Shown piece after piece: positions 46,298-56,487 of a DNA stretch of 64,000 nt. A model generated the notes under the pieces. That model had not been told where the DNA came from and did not search any database. It saw nothing but the letters and a program-made list of their open reading frames with translations. Source of the DNA: Rhynchosporium graminicola (Eukaryota; Ascomycota; Leotiomycetes; Helotiales; Ploettnerulaceae). The position numbers and the translations under genes were made by a program. Position 1 is the stretch's first letter; every line of letters starts with the position of its first letter. The DNA lies in the NCBI GenBank assembly GCA_900074885.1, contig FJUW01000041.1:186001-250000 (forward strand), written 5' to 3'.

Positions 46298-46545
46298 CTT
46301 ACTAGTTTCCTTGTCTATCCACAGCTGCGGATCCGATTTCTTTCCGACCTGCCTATCTCGATGCTTGATAGGTACTATTTCGGGACTAGGCTAAACCCTA
46401 TCAGTATTCGTGTAGGGATTGGCAGTCTGGGCATCAAGATAGGCCAGGCCTTTAATTTGACATCTACTCCAAACATACCGAACCATTCACATCCCGAGCT
46501 TCTTTACACTTCACATCATCAACACCATCCATCTAGCAGCCCACG

Positions 46546-47883
46546 ATGTCGGCCATCTCAGCAAGCCTGGATTCGCGTCTGCATCCTATCATCTTCGCAG
46601 CAGCACAATTCCTCGTATCAGCCGTGGTGATCGGATTCACACCGCCAGGCTCATTCATTCGCCATGCCGTCGTTCCCCTCTTGTTTTACTTCTCATATTC
46701 CTTTATGATGTATGCGAAATTCAATATCCCATCGCCATATGGCGGAGTGGCCAGCTCGACTACGTGGTTTTCCTTGCTTAACTACATCTCCATGGCCATC
46801 ATCAGCGGATGGAATTTCGATTCCAGAGGCCCATTGTTAAAGATCGCCAAGGAGAAAAAGGTTGCTGACAGCACCCCACGCGATGCGGCGGTGAAGGTGG
46901 AGAAGAAGTCTGGCTCGTTTTTGGAACGATTCGGCTTCGGACTTCATAGCATTTGCTCCCAAAGAGATTGTGGACTTCCTCACGAAGTCAAGAACGTTCC
47001 ACCATTTATCTACAATGATCCGAAATTTGTTCCCTCAGCAGCAGCATTTGTCACCCGCTCCACAGTGACAGCAATTATATGCTACTTTATCATCGATTTC
47101 CTTGAGAGTCAGCCAGCTCCACACAATGCCGCCGAGATTTTTGCCCAGGAGAAAGTGTCCGTTCTTACACGCTGGAGAGAGATCACTCTCCAAGAAGCTA
47201 TTACCAGGGTTGCAGCCTCGGCTATGTTCTGGGTCAATATGATTACGATTCTGACGCTCATGACTTCTATTTTCAACATTATCTGCGTAAGTCTCGGACT
47301 TAGCAAGGTCGAGAACTGCAAACCGCTTATGGGACCTATGTCTGAAGCCTATACCATTCGAGGATTTTGGGGGTAAGGATTGACCCTCAAACCCATTTCT
47401 CATGTGTCACTAACAGGTTCGAACAGACATGCTTGGCATCAAACAACGCGCAAACTGTTTGCCACGCCCGCCAACTTCCTCGTCGACGAAGCGTTTATGT
47501 TCCAGAAAAAATCCCCACCAAACGTCTACAGCAAAATCTTCGTCACATTCTTCATATCCGGTGTCATGCACCAAATCGCCGACTGGATGACTGGTATGGA
47601 CTGGACTGCATCAGGCGCCATCAAATTCTTCTATTTCCAAGTCGTGGGCATTTTGCTCGAAGACACCATCGGACTTTTCTATCGCTTGAGCACTGGAAGA
47701 GACTTGAAGAGCCCTCCGACAATTTGGACTAGAATGCTTGGATATCTTTGGGTGACTTTCTTCCTGTTGTTTTGGACTACCCCAGGCTGGTTTTATCCTA
47801 TGGCTAGGAGTAGCGTGGGTACGGAGCAGGGCAAGGTCATTCCTTATAACTTCAGCTATTTCAGGAAATATGCCAAGCAGTGA
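46546..47883 (+). CDS. MBOAT / wax-synthase-like membrane O-acyltransferase
   Basis: Exons are 46546-47372 and 47427-47883 (54-base intron, GAACAG acceptor). The phase closes to 427 residues. Several hydrophobic helices are seen (IIFAAAQFLVSAVVIGF, VVPLLFYFSYSFMMY, TAIICYFIIDFL, MFWVNMITILTLMTSIFNII). The family blocks are PLMGPMSEAYTIRGFWG joined by splicing to HAWHQTTRKLF, and VTFFISGVMHQIADW with the likely catalytic His. This is the fungal wax-synthase-domain group that includes acetyltransferases of secondary-metabolite clusters. No other cluster gene is adjacent, so the substrate is unknown. The ATG follows a short promoter next to the inverted-repeat element. Confidence 0.85.
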
Positions 47884-48377
47884 GAGACCGCGATTCTGAG
47901 GGGAGGGACTTGGTGCCACCGGGGATTCTTTCTCATGGTATGGATATCTACGTTGGAAGTGTATTGTAACTTCAGTCTTTGTACATGAACGTAATGGCAT
48001 ATTCGACATTTATGACCACACAGCCACTGAGTGTGTCGTGTAACCCAAATATCCTTTATTCCAAGTTTGCCCTTGGGTCAGAATTTACGGTCAGCCTCGA
48101 TTTATGGTATGTACTGATGTTCCCTACCCAGTAAGCGAAGCTATCAAACAAACACGGAATGGTCTAAAAGGTGTCATTCGGCAGAACGTTCGCTTTCATA
48201 CAACCCTGTACACTTTTTACCCGCCATATTCCCAAATATAACTCTGCACATCGACCAAATCTTCAAGCCAAAAAACGCCAACCCACCCGATCATCCGCCA
48301 AAAATCAAATGGACCATCTTTTACGCCCTAAAACTAAGAAATGTTGAAAGGAAGCAGCCGTCTACCTCTTCTCCTCG
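47884..48377. other. Intergenic, convergent 3' ends
   Basis: 494 bases between the acyltransferase and the zinc-finger gene. Nothing was recognised. Confidence 0.5.
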
Positions 48378-49247
48378 TCAGCACTGTCGTCCATGCACAT
48401 TCTCAACATGCCTCTTCAAGTGATCCTTCCTCGTGAACCCCCTTCCCCGAACACCAAACTCGCACCCCGCTTCTGCACATAGGAATGCAGGAGCAGAGAC
48501 ACGATCGTGAACGGCCATGTGACGTTTCAGATCGCGATTTGTGGCGCGCCGCTCGGTGCAGTGGGGGTGTAGGCAGTGGTAAGGTTTGGTGTGGGTGTTT
48601 ATGTGGCGGCTGAGAGGTCAGTGACGGATTATGGAGGAAGAAAGAGGAGAATTGGAGGTAACGTACTGGAGGAGGCATTTTTGAGGGAAGGTTTTGTTGC
48701 AGAAGGAGCAGATGAATGACGAGGCGGAGGAGGAGGAGGGGGAGGGGATTGAGGTTTGTGAAGACGGGGTATCGAAAGAAGCGGAGGAGGGTGTCGTGTT
48801 TGGAGTTGAGGTGTTGGAAGAATAAATGCTCTTCTGAGAGGTGTATGCTGAGGCGGTTGGAGAGGAGTTAGATGTTGATGTTGATGTCGATACCCATGGT
48901 GATGGATCGATCCTGGGCGAGTCGTAGAATGCGTCGATATAGGTCGGTATGAACATATTACTGCCATACTCGGGTAGATCTAATTGATCTGCTAGAACTG
49001 GTGGCAGATGATGTTCCGTCGTAGCATATAGCTGAGATTCAATCAGTTGAGATGTTTTGAAGTCTTGATTTGAAACGTCGATGCCTCCGTCATTGTGGTT
49101 GTTGATAGTTTGTGTGTTGAGAGCATTGTATTCTTTCCAGAATTGATCCCATTCAGTATCAGGCACAATTTGGGTTCTGATCGTCTGATGCTCGGAGAAT
49201 GCGTTATTGTTGTTATTTCCCATTGGGAAATTATAGTTGGGTTCCAT
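48378..49247 (-). CDS. C2H2 zinc-finger transcription factor
   Basis: Exon 1 is 49247-48667 and exon 2 is 48609-48378 (57-base intron, GTACGT donor). The phase closes to 270 residues. The N-terminal 190 residues are Asn/Ser/Thr-rich with a long Ser/Thr tract and are likely disordered or activating. Finger 1 is CSFCNKTFPQKCLLHRHINTH, spanning the splice. Finger 2 is CLHPHCTERRATNRDLKRH with H at AVH. Finger 3 is CAEAGCEFGVRGRGFTRKDH followed by LKRHVENVH, ending near the C-terminus. The tripartite arrangement is common in fungal C2H2 regulators. Target genes are unknown. Reading through the intron destroys finger 1, which supports the splice. Confidence 0.85.
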
Positions 49248-49411
49248 GGCTGCTTTATGTCACTCGAACTCGGAGACTGCTGTAATCTGGTTGTGTAACT
49301 GATTGTGTGAGGCGTGGTAGTAGCTTGACAAGGTGTGAGAGGTTGTATTGTAGCCAAGCTCAGCAGTTTAAAGACCGGGGTTACATATGCTGAGGTCATG
49401 ATAGTGGTCTT

Positions 49412-50568
49412 TCATGTCATTTTTAGCAGGCTTGGTCGTGATCCAGGGGAGCCGTGATTTACGGTACATCTGGGATATCGTCTTGGTGGCTGGATGTTGT
49501 ATTGACCATAGTTGACCTCGGTTTGAAGCGCTCCGCCGTGACTTGCACTTCTGGGATAGAGTGATACATGATGAGTAACAGGTGGAGATTTTGGGCCACT
49601 CTTAACTTGAGAAAGTCTGGCTGGATGACTGCTTGTTGAGACCGATTTTCTAAGACAGGTTATTCTGCATTCTCTGTCGTTGGTTTGAAGCCTCCGGAGA
49701 CTGAATAACATTTGTCCAGACGACTGCACACGAGTCCTGCCCTCAGTATCTGTAGACCAAGACATGCCGTCCGGACCTAAAAGACCTGGGACTACAATTG
49801 GAATCGCCTTGAATGTTGCGAAATCATCTCGAAGTCGCGATTGAGTGCTAGCATTGGCCGAAAACGGAGCTGTGTGCAAATCGTGCACCAAATACGTTCC
49901 GAATTTGAAGCCAATCACAGTTGACTGGAATTATTAGTGGAAGTCATCTTCTACGTGTCAAGGAGTACATACGCTTCTATCATCTGCCCTCATGGGGAAC
50001 ACGAAAGAGCCATACTCGTCGTGCAATGCTGGGTGGTCACTAGCCCTGGATTTCTTCATTCGATCATTGAACAGCCCAGCATATGTATTGTAGGATTTGT
50101 TCGCAGAGGTCTAAACATGTTAGCAGTCATTTCCCCGACGACATGTAATGAACTTACAGAATTTTCTGCTTCCACAAATCTCTCGATTTCCTGCCAATAC
50201 ATATACACATCAACACACCATATCAGGGCACTGAAGCTTAGGTTAGCATAGTAGGTATCTCAATTCATATTTCGCGTTTTCAAATAGACTTACGCAAGGA
50301 ATTTCCAAGGCATGTTGTTTTGGTTTTGCGGAGTTGCCTCGGGTGATGCCCTAAATATCTTGTTCGTCGTACGATGGGAGAATAATTCTACGTTAAGTCC
50401 GTAGGTAATCAGACTCGGGAGTGTCAAGATCTTGATTAGTGGTCCGAGAGTTTCGAAGGTGTGCGGAGCTGCAAGTGATGATATCGACATGACCGGAGAA
50501 CCCAAACAGTGCCGTAGGATAATGACAGCAACCGTCAGATGCGACGGAAGCCCTGGCTTTCGCGCCAT
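49412..50568 (-). CDS. Hypothetical protein, four exons, family unknown
   Basis: Four exons, 50568-50294, 50230-50158, 50110-49973 and 49924-49412, have introns of 63, 47 and 48 bases, all with good GTAAGT/GTATGT donors and CAG/TAG acceptors. The phase closes to 332 residues. The reading frame starts MARKPGLPSHLTVAVIILRH, with a moderately hydrophobic N-terminal part, a central region WCVDVYMYWQEIERFVEAEN and SANKSYNTYAGLFNDRMKK, and a polar C-terminal third rich in Ser, Arg and Pro. No domain is recognised. Four mutually consistent exons make a real gene likely. It lies between the zinc-finger factor and the broken methyltransferase. Confidence 0.6.
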
Positions 50569-51587
50569 ATCTTGGAGATCAACGAAATGTGTGACACAAG
50601 GTTGTTTATTTCTGATTCACTGAGAGCAATTGAGTGGAAATGAGATATGATGTTTCAAGAATCAGTTCTGACAAAAATATTTGAAGTCCTTGAGCCTGGG
50701 GCATCACAGTCTCTAAACATCGGCGGGAGTCACACACCGAAAGATCTCCAGAGCCAAGCGGGAACTACAATGCTAGTGTATCCAATTAAACACCGCGACT
50801 ACGAGCTGGAAATGGCTTGGCAAGGGGCCTCTTCGCTTAGGTTCTGAAGGGGCTTAGCAGTTACAGTGAGGGCGGCCTGTGGAAGGACGCTGTACACCTG
50901 AGCTACCCTCGCGCCGCTCAAAATGGCCTTTGCTTTGGCAGTAGGGCTGAGAGACGACATGAGATTGGGAGGAAGGGGCCCCTCGTTGAGTAACATTGTT
51001 GATATGATATCTCCATCTGATCATTTTGTGGTTTGGGGATCTGGACTTACTTCTTGAAGGGCATAATATTGATTGATGGCGGAGCTCGAGACCGGCCGCG
51101 AGATAGCAATATGGCAACTGCTTAAGTTCGGAAGACTTTCACGACATCATTCCCAAACCTCTCTTCCATTAGAGACTAGAGCTTATGTAGAGTTAATAAT
51201 TGCGGGGTTAGTAAAGTGCAAACTGCATCCAATGAACGGAGTCTCGCGCTTGAGCAAGAGACGAGATAGAGGCTCTATTTTAAAGGCAGAAAGGGGAAAT
51301 TTTTACTTACCTAGATAGGACAGGTTATCACAAATAGCCATATAGAATCTGCTTGGATCCATTGAGATTCCTACCAGTACTTGAAAAGGCGTTAATAGCT
51401 CAGAGGTACTAAGGAAAAATAAATTAGTGAAAGAAAACAATTGACGGTCTTATTCATAAGTTAGATCTCAAAAAATAAGTTGTATGATAACAAGACTTTT
51501 GGATTTATTACACTCTTGCATGTTAATTCTGAGCTACTCTCGAACGTCAAAATATACCCCGTTCATGTCTTTCGAATTTCGCCCTCT
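50569..51587. other. Intergenic stretch, no gene recognised
   Basis: About 1 kb upstream of the four-exon gene and downstream of the methyltransferase relic. Only short unsupported frames were seen. Confidence 0.45.
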
Positions 51588-52893
51588 TTAAGCCACTGTA
51601 TCCAAATGCTTACGACTATAAACAACATAGCTATGACAGATCAGCGTATTTACATTTTCGATTCAAAAATAACTTACCGTGGGTAGTATGCATGAATACT
51701 TCCTATTATATTGTTAGTATTGTCACACAGCTGAAATGAAGCACGACTTACTATCACCCATATCTTTCTTTACATCTCTCACAACCTCATTCACCTCCTC
51801 AGCACTCATCCCATACAACCCCTGAGCATCTTCAGAGTAATGGCCTCCACTCCTTCCATGAAGTTTGCAAGCATAGTCATCCTCATCTCCTTCTGTTTCT
51901 TCCCTCTCGGCCAAGTATTCCCAGGCCAGAAAAACTTCTTTTCAACCACATCCACCAAACCAGCTTCTGTGAACCAGCGAGCATAGTTGGATTTACACCA
52001 CCAATCTTTCCCCATTTCTTGCTCCGCCAGCCGCGAGCTTGGCGTTCCATTTCTCGAGAGCGCTATCAGTGAGCGTGCCGTCGTTGGTCGAAAGTAGAGG
52101 TCTTGCATCTCGAAATAACCGCCTGGAACGAGGCTGTCATAGGCCGATTTGAACACTTTAAGAGGCTCTCTGAAACAGATCGTTAGAGCGCGACCGTGAA
52201 TGTAGTCGAATTTCTGGCTATAAGCTGTTGTGGTCAATGTGGAATTCTATGAGACATTTGTTCGTGGCTCAGGTACTCGAAGAGACTTACTCCACTCATC
52301 TTCCGCATCTGAAATCTCAAATTGCACGTTGGGAGGTACCATATCTGGTTGAATTGCACTTAGGTCTGTCCCAATCACGATTGCAGCTGGATTACTTGTC
52401 GCTACCGAGCATTTAGTAATTACGCCGCAGTTTACAAAGCTTGCTGGTGAAATTAGAAATTAATTGCCCATAGGCCAGTCTCTGTACCGATATCAAGCAC
52501 CCTCTGCGGCTTTGATATTGGCGCAAGTGTCACTTTTCTGTCGAACTTAAGATTAAATAAGTGATGCTGAAGATCTAGTCCTTGTCAATAGCCTCTTTTA
52601 GAAGCCTAACCTGAAAGTACTACCCAATCTATTCTGTTCAATGTCATCGTTTTGGAGATAATATTCTGTTAACTATTAGCTTCGCAGTCATCCAGGTGCC
52701 TAAGATACCATGGGGACTACTCACGTCCTTGCTTGTATTTGTGACAAGTTCGACCATTTTCTTCAACATGTTCATAGATAGACGACCGAATAGACGAAGT
52801 ATCGGATCTGATATATCAACCAAGATATTCGGAGGCGGGGATCGAGATACTCACGCCAGTGAAGACCCGAATGCGGAGTCTGAATCACTGAAC
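51588..52893 (-). pseudogene. LaeA/UMTA-like SAM methyltransferase, disrupted
   Basis: A class I methyltransferase of the fungal LaeA-like type, still recognisable through several exons. The pieces are DSDSAFGSSLA; SIRSSIYEHVEENGRTCHKY, QGQYYLQNDDIEQNRLD and LQHHLFNLKFD; SAM motif I VLDIGTETGLWAI; VIGTDLSAIQPDMVPPNVQF; YSQKFDYIHGRALTICF; DWWCKSNYARWFTEAGLVDV; GMSAEEVNEVV; and SIHAYYP and YVVYSRKHLDTVA at the end. At least five of its introns still splice in phase. Lesions are a lost 5' splice site with in-frame TAA after motif I (about 52452-52462), a base missing at about 52080 and a compensating extra base at about 52010 (30 residues out of frame), and a missing base at about 51820. Assembly errors cannot be excluded, but four lesions point to a pseudogene. 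The first exon was not found. Confidence 0.72.
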
Positions 52894-54794
52894 TAGGAGT
52901 CCACCTATAGCAATCAGGATGCATCAGTGAGCTGCCTCATCTTCCCTCTATAAGTTCAGAAACCGGAAGTGAGAACGAAAGAGTATTTTCCCAGCAAGTG
53001 AAGTAATTTGCTTCAGTAAACACACAGACGGAAGGCCACTTCTTGATGGTATGACCAAGGTGCCAGAGCGGAGGGCTTCCATCGAGCAGTCTAGACTTAC
53101 ATCTTACACTACATGCTGTGGTCCCGCATCCTCATGCTGTGCTTGCTCTACAGACGTCATTCCGGCAATCGTATTCATCCCGGACTAGAAGCATATCTAG
53201 ACCTGAATTTTTTCGCTTCAAATTTAATTCAGGATATCGATTTGTGTGAAAAGAATGCGGACGTTACACAGCGCCGGCAATTTGTCTTGAGGGCACGAAG
53301 ATTGAACCTCTAGTCCAAATCTCGAAGTTATTCCTGGTCATCCGGAGACCCGCGCCAATTGCGGGCCGGCGCGAGCCGGAGCGAGTCAGTGGGGGAATGG
53401 ATCTTGCTTTCCCCCTTGTTAAGATTTTACGGAGGTAGGTTCCGACATAATCCTTACTTTGCTTTCTTTCGGCCTAAAAGCATGACGTCCCGAATCAATT
53501 GGAAATAATGGATCGATGACTGTCCGCAACTGTCCTGGGGTGAAAGAAAAGTGAAGGAGCGGACTATGTTTCCAAGTGCTTACTTGTAATGTCAATTACT
53601 CGGGCTAGAATCCGGACTTGCATCTTTACATTCTAAAGGATAAATATGAGGGTTTCTTCGGAGGGCAAAGCTTTACCTGTAGACTTGCATCCAAATATTC
53701 CAAGCTCGTCTTGATCATCGAAGCATCAAAACAGTAATCATCCTTTTGTGTTTCAAGCACTCCCACGCTTCCAACACGAGCACCAACTTCATCAAAATAG
53801 CCACCGTCAACGCCCTTGAAACACCCAATTCATTCACTCTCCATCCTTCATAATCTGCTCCATTAATACACTCTCTGCCACCCCAGGATCACTCAACTCC
53901 CAGTTCCGTAAATCAACCATCTCATCTCAACTCCTGCTAATCGCATCAAGGGAAGATGAACTAGATATTGACTATCTCGATCTCCACAGTATTACAATAA
54001 AGCGTTCAAAGGAGGTGTTATTGCGTGTCAAGTCTGATGCAGTGAATTGTATGATATTGGATTCCAACTTGACTGACTTTGATGCCTAGGCCTTGGCTAC
54101 TCATAATTTTCGTTCGAAGGGGGGGATGAGGAGAGAATTTTAGACCGAAGTAAAGAATAGCAGAGTTAATCGTGGCTGGTATGCTGCGAAGAATGTGCCG
54201 AGGTTGCCACTGGTCATGCCGAATGATGGGATGGAGTTGAATATCATGATGGAAAACAGGAAAGCTTCCGAAAAGATATTGAGGGGGAAGGTCCGGACAC
54301 CTGGCTTGGTTTCAGTGGAATGGAAGATATAGAAGGAGTGGTCTAAGGCAAATAACGGAAGTCTTACTTGATAGCTACTCAAGTGACAATTGGGAAAAAG
54401 TACCTGGACGCGAACAGGGACGGACCACTTGGCGGGATCGATATGGATTGAACTACAAGAATATCTCTATCCAAGAAGCGTCCCTGTATACCTTCGTGTT
54501 CTCGTATCAAGCTTATCACTTACCATCATATATGTCAAGAAAGAATAAAGTGTCGCGGAACTGATTTGGTATCATATTTGCTGCACCGCTGTAGTCATAA
54601 ATTCATAATCTATCGCATGCTAGCTTACTCCAAGCTGCCAACACTCCAGAGTGGTGTTCATCAGGTTCTGTCTGTAGTATCGCTCTTGAAGCCTTACTAC
54701 CTAGACATTCTCTCAGAATCCTAAGGAAATCAATCAAGGCGGCAGCACATTTTCTAAGGTATCACTCCGAGATCCTTGCACCTTTTCCACGCGC
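52894..54794. other. 1.9-kb intergenic region, no gene recognised
   Basis: Only short frames (up to about 80 codons) without domains. A GC-rich patch with repeated GCGAGCCGGAGCGAGT-type sequence lies at 53350-53390. Confidence 0.45.
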
Positions 54795-55745
54795 TTAATC
54801 GACCATGATATCCTCAAACATCTCCTTGAATGATGTCAAATTCTCTCCCTCGTTGAAAATTGCAAAAGTTACCTCCTCAATCCCAGTGACACCTTCATGT
54901 CTCCGTCCATCCAGAAGCATATTTCTGAACATTACGGCAACCTCCTCTGGAGGATTTCTGTATGCTCCGCAGCCTAAAGCGCCAAGTATTAGGTGTGTGA
55001 TACCCTTATCTTTAGCGATCTGGAAGATCAATCTGATCTTGTCCAACATGACCTCTTTATCCTTTTTGTCGGAGTATATCATTTTGCCATCCTTTCCTTT
55101 CTCGACATCTGGCTGCCTCAAAGCCGCACAGGAAATGACTGCTGTATGAAACCAGTCAGACTTTGGCAAGTCGACGAGATCTGAGCCACGGAAGACGAGA
55201 ACATCTGGAGAGTAGATGGCGGCAAGAAGTGGAATGCGGTAGAAGCTTGGATCGAGAGAAGGGTATAGTGTACTCCTGACACAAAGAGCTTCTTCCTGTG
55301 CTAGAGCACCTCGTAATACGCCTCCTCCTGGTTGTAGTGCGGATGCCATGTTGAGTACTGCAACTGATGCCTTGGGATGGGCTCTGAGAGTTGCTTCAGC
55401 AGCATCGAATGTATCAGACTTGATGATGCGGATTCTGGGTTGGACGGCTGATGAAGAGGTAGAGGGTTTGGGGGTTGATTGAAAGCTGTCAGGCTTTTGA
55501 AGTGCTTCAATCTTGCGTCTCTTTAACGGATTTCCGGCCTCGGTCTCATGCGCTGACTCAGATGGAGCACTCTCAGCCTCTGGTGAAGCTGTTGCTTGTG
55601 AGACTTTCGCGTTAGTAGGCGAGTAATGTATGAGCTCGCTCTGCTGAACTCCCTCTCTGACACGCGCATCGACTTCAATGAGGTGAGGGATAAACATGTT
55701 GATGGTCTTTTTGGCCATTTTAGCTCGGTCTGATTTGTTTAACAT
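54795..55745 (-). CDS. PARG-like protein, microbial type (DUF2263 / TIGR02452)
   Basis: A poly(ADP-ribose) glycohydrolase-like macrodomain protein of the microbial class, 316 residues from the ATG at 55745. Seen: AKMAKKTINMFIPHLIEVDA at the N-terminus, a disordered Ser/Pro-rich linker with a KRRK basic patch (about 76-79), then VLNMASALQPGGGVLRGALAQEEALC. The last contains the GGG-X-QEE signature with the catalytic Glu pair. WFHTAVISCAALRQP and HLILGALGCGAYRNPPEEVA follow, typical of the macrodomain fold. The open frame extends a further 30 codons upstream (including SNSRAAANLRKDLPPPFA) without an ATG, so an additional 5' exon is likely and the start is provisional. Confidence 0.85.
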   Translation of the reverse strand: MLNKSDRAKMAKKTINMFIPHLIEVDARVREGVQQSELIHYSPTNAKVSQATASPEAESAPSESAHETEAGNPLKRRKIEALQKPDSFQSTPKPSTSSSAVQPRIRIIKSDTFDAAEATLRAHPKASVAVLNMASALQPGGGVLRGALAQEEALCVRSTLYPSLDPSFYRIPLLAAIYSPDVLVFRGSDLVDLPKSDWFHTAVISCAALRQPDVEKGKDGKMIYSDKKDKEVMLDKIRLIFQIAKDKGITHLILGALGCGAYRNPPEEVAVMFRNMLLDGRRHEGVTGIEEVTFAIFNEGENLTSFKEMFEDIMVD

Positions 55746-56127
55746 TGCGAATGGAGGAGGAAGGTCCTTCCGTAGATTTGCAGCCGCACGAGAATTTGAA
55801 ATTGCTGCCGTGAAACAGGAGTAATAAAGTATCAGCTTGTATGTTGTATGGTGTACGATGCAGAAGCGTTTTCCAATCTGAGGAGAGAAAGTTATCTTCC
55901 TAGGTAGGTAGCTGCCTGATCAAGGGAGATCTTCACGTGACGTAAAGGAATGTGTATCTATCCTCCAAAAGCCAGCGGAACAAATTCAAGAAGAGATAAA
56001 GTTTTTCTCTACCTATATTCACTTAAAACACTAGATACCGGATGATTCACCTCGAGGAATATATTTGAGATGTTAAGAGCCAGATATCCTGTGGGTCTAT
56101 TAGCCCGCTTGCCAACAAGAACTCATT
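55746..56127. other. Upstream region of the PARG-like gene
   Basis: 382 bases, probably promoter and perhaps a missing first exon. Nothing was named. Confidence 0.4.
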
Positions 56128-56487
56128 TCATCTCACTTCACTTAATGTCTTCCAATCCCCTTCACTTTCATTTGAAAAGACTTCTCTGCTCAAAGAATAT
56201 AGTACAGACTTAAGACGAAATACTCCCGTAACTTGATCGTATATTAGATACCTAAATGCATACTGCCTCCGAACTGCATTCAGTACATCGCTGTGCTCCA
56301 GGCTTCGAGCCCGTTCTTTACGCACTCCAGACCAGCTCCACGGCTGAATGTCTCGATAATCATATACAAACCGCTCGTAAAAGCAGCAGTATGATTCGCG
56401 GGTATCATCTTGGGTCGTCTGGGTAATGCAGTGTCCGGTTTCCAAAATGCCAACCATCATTCCCATATTTGTTATCCCGATGTACAT
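56128..56487 (-). CDS. Hypothetical protein or exon, about 119 aa
   Basis: An ATG near 56487 opens MYIGITNMGMMVGILETGHC and continues through YCCFYERFVYDYRDIQPWSW and RRQYAFRYLIYDQ to a stop at 56128. Composition is protein-like with many aromatics, but I recognise no domain. An AG just upstream (GTGTCTAG) could be an acceptor, so it may be the last exon of a longer or decayed gene. Confidence 0.22.
   Translation of the reverse strand: MYIGITNMGMMVGILETGHCITQTTQDDTRESYCCFYERFVYDYRDIQPWSWSGVRKERARSLEHSDVLNAVRRQYAFRYLIYDQVTGVFRLKSVLYSLSREVFSNESEGDWKTLSEVR

Noticed and set aside
46546..50568. Secondary-metabolite cluster (acyltransferase, zinc-finger factor, unknown protein, methyltransferase)
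   Set aside because: The mix is suggestive, but there is no backbone enzyme (PKS, NRPS, terpene synthase) or P450 in the window, and the methyltransferase is broken.
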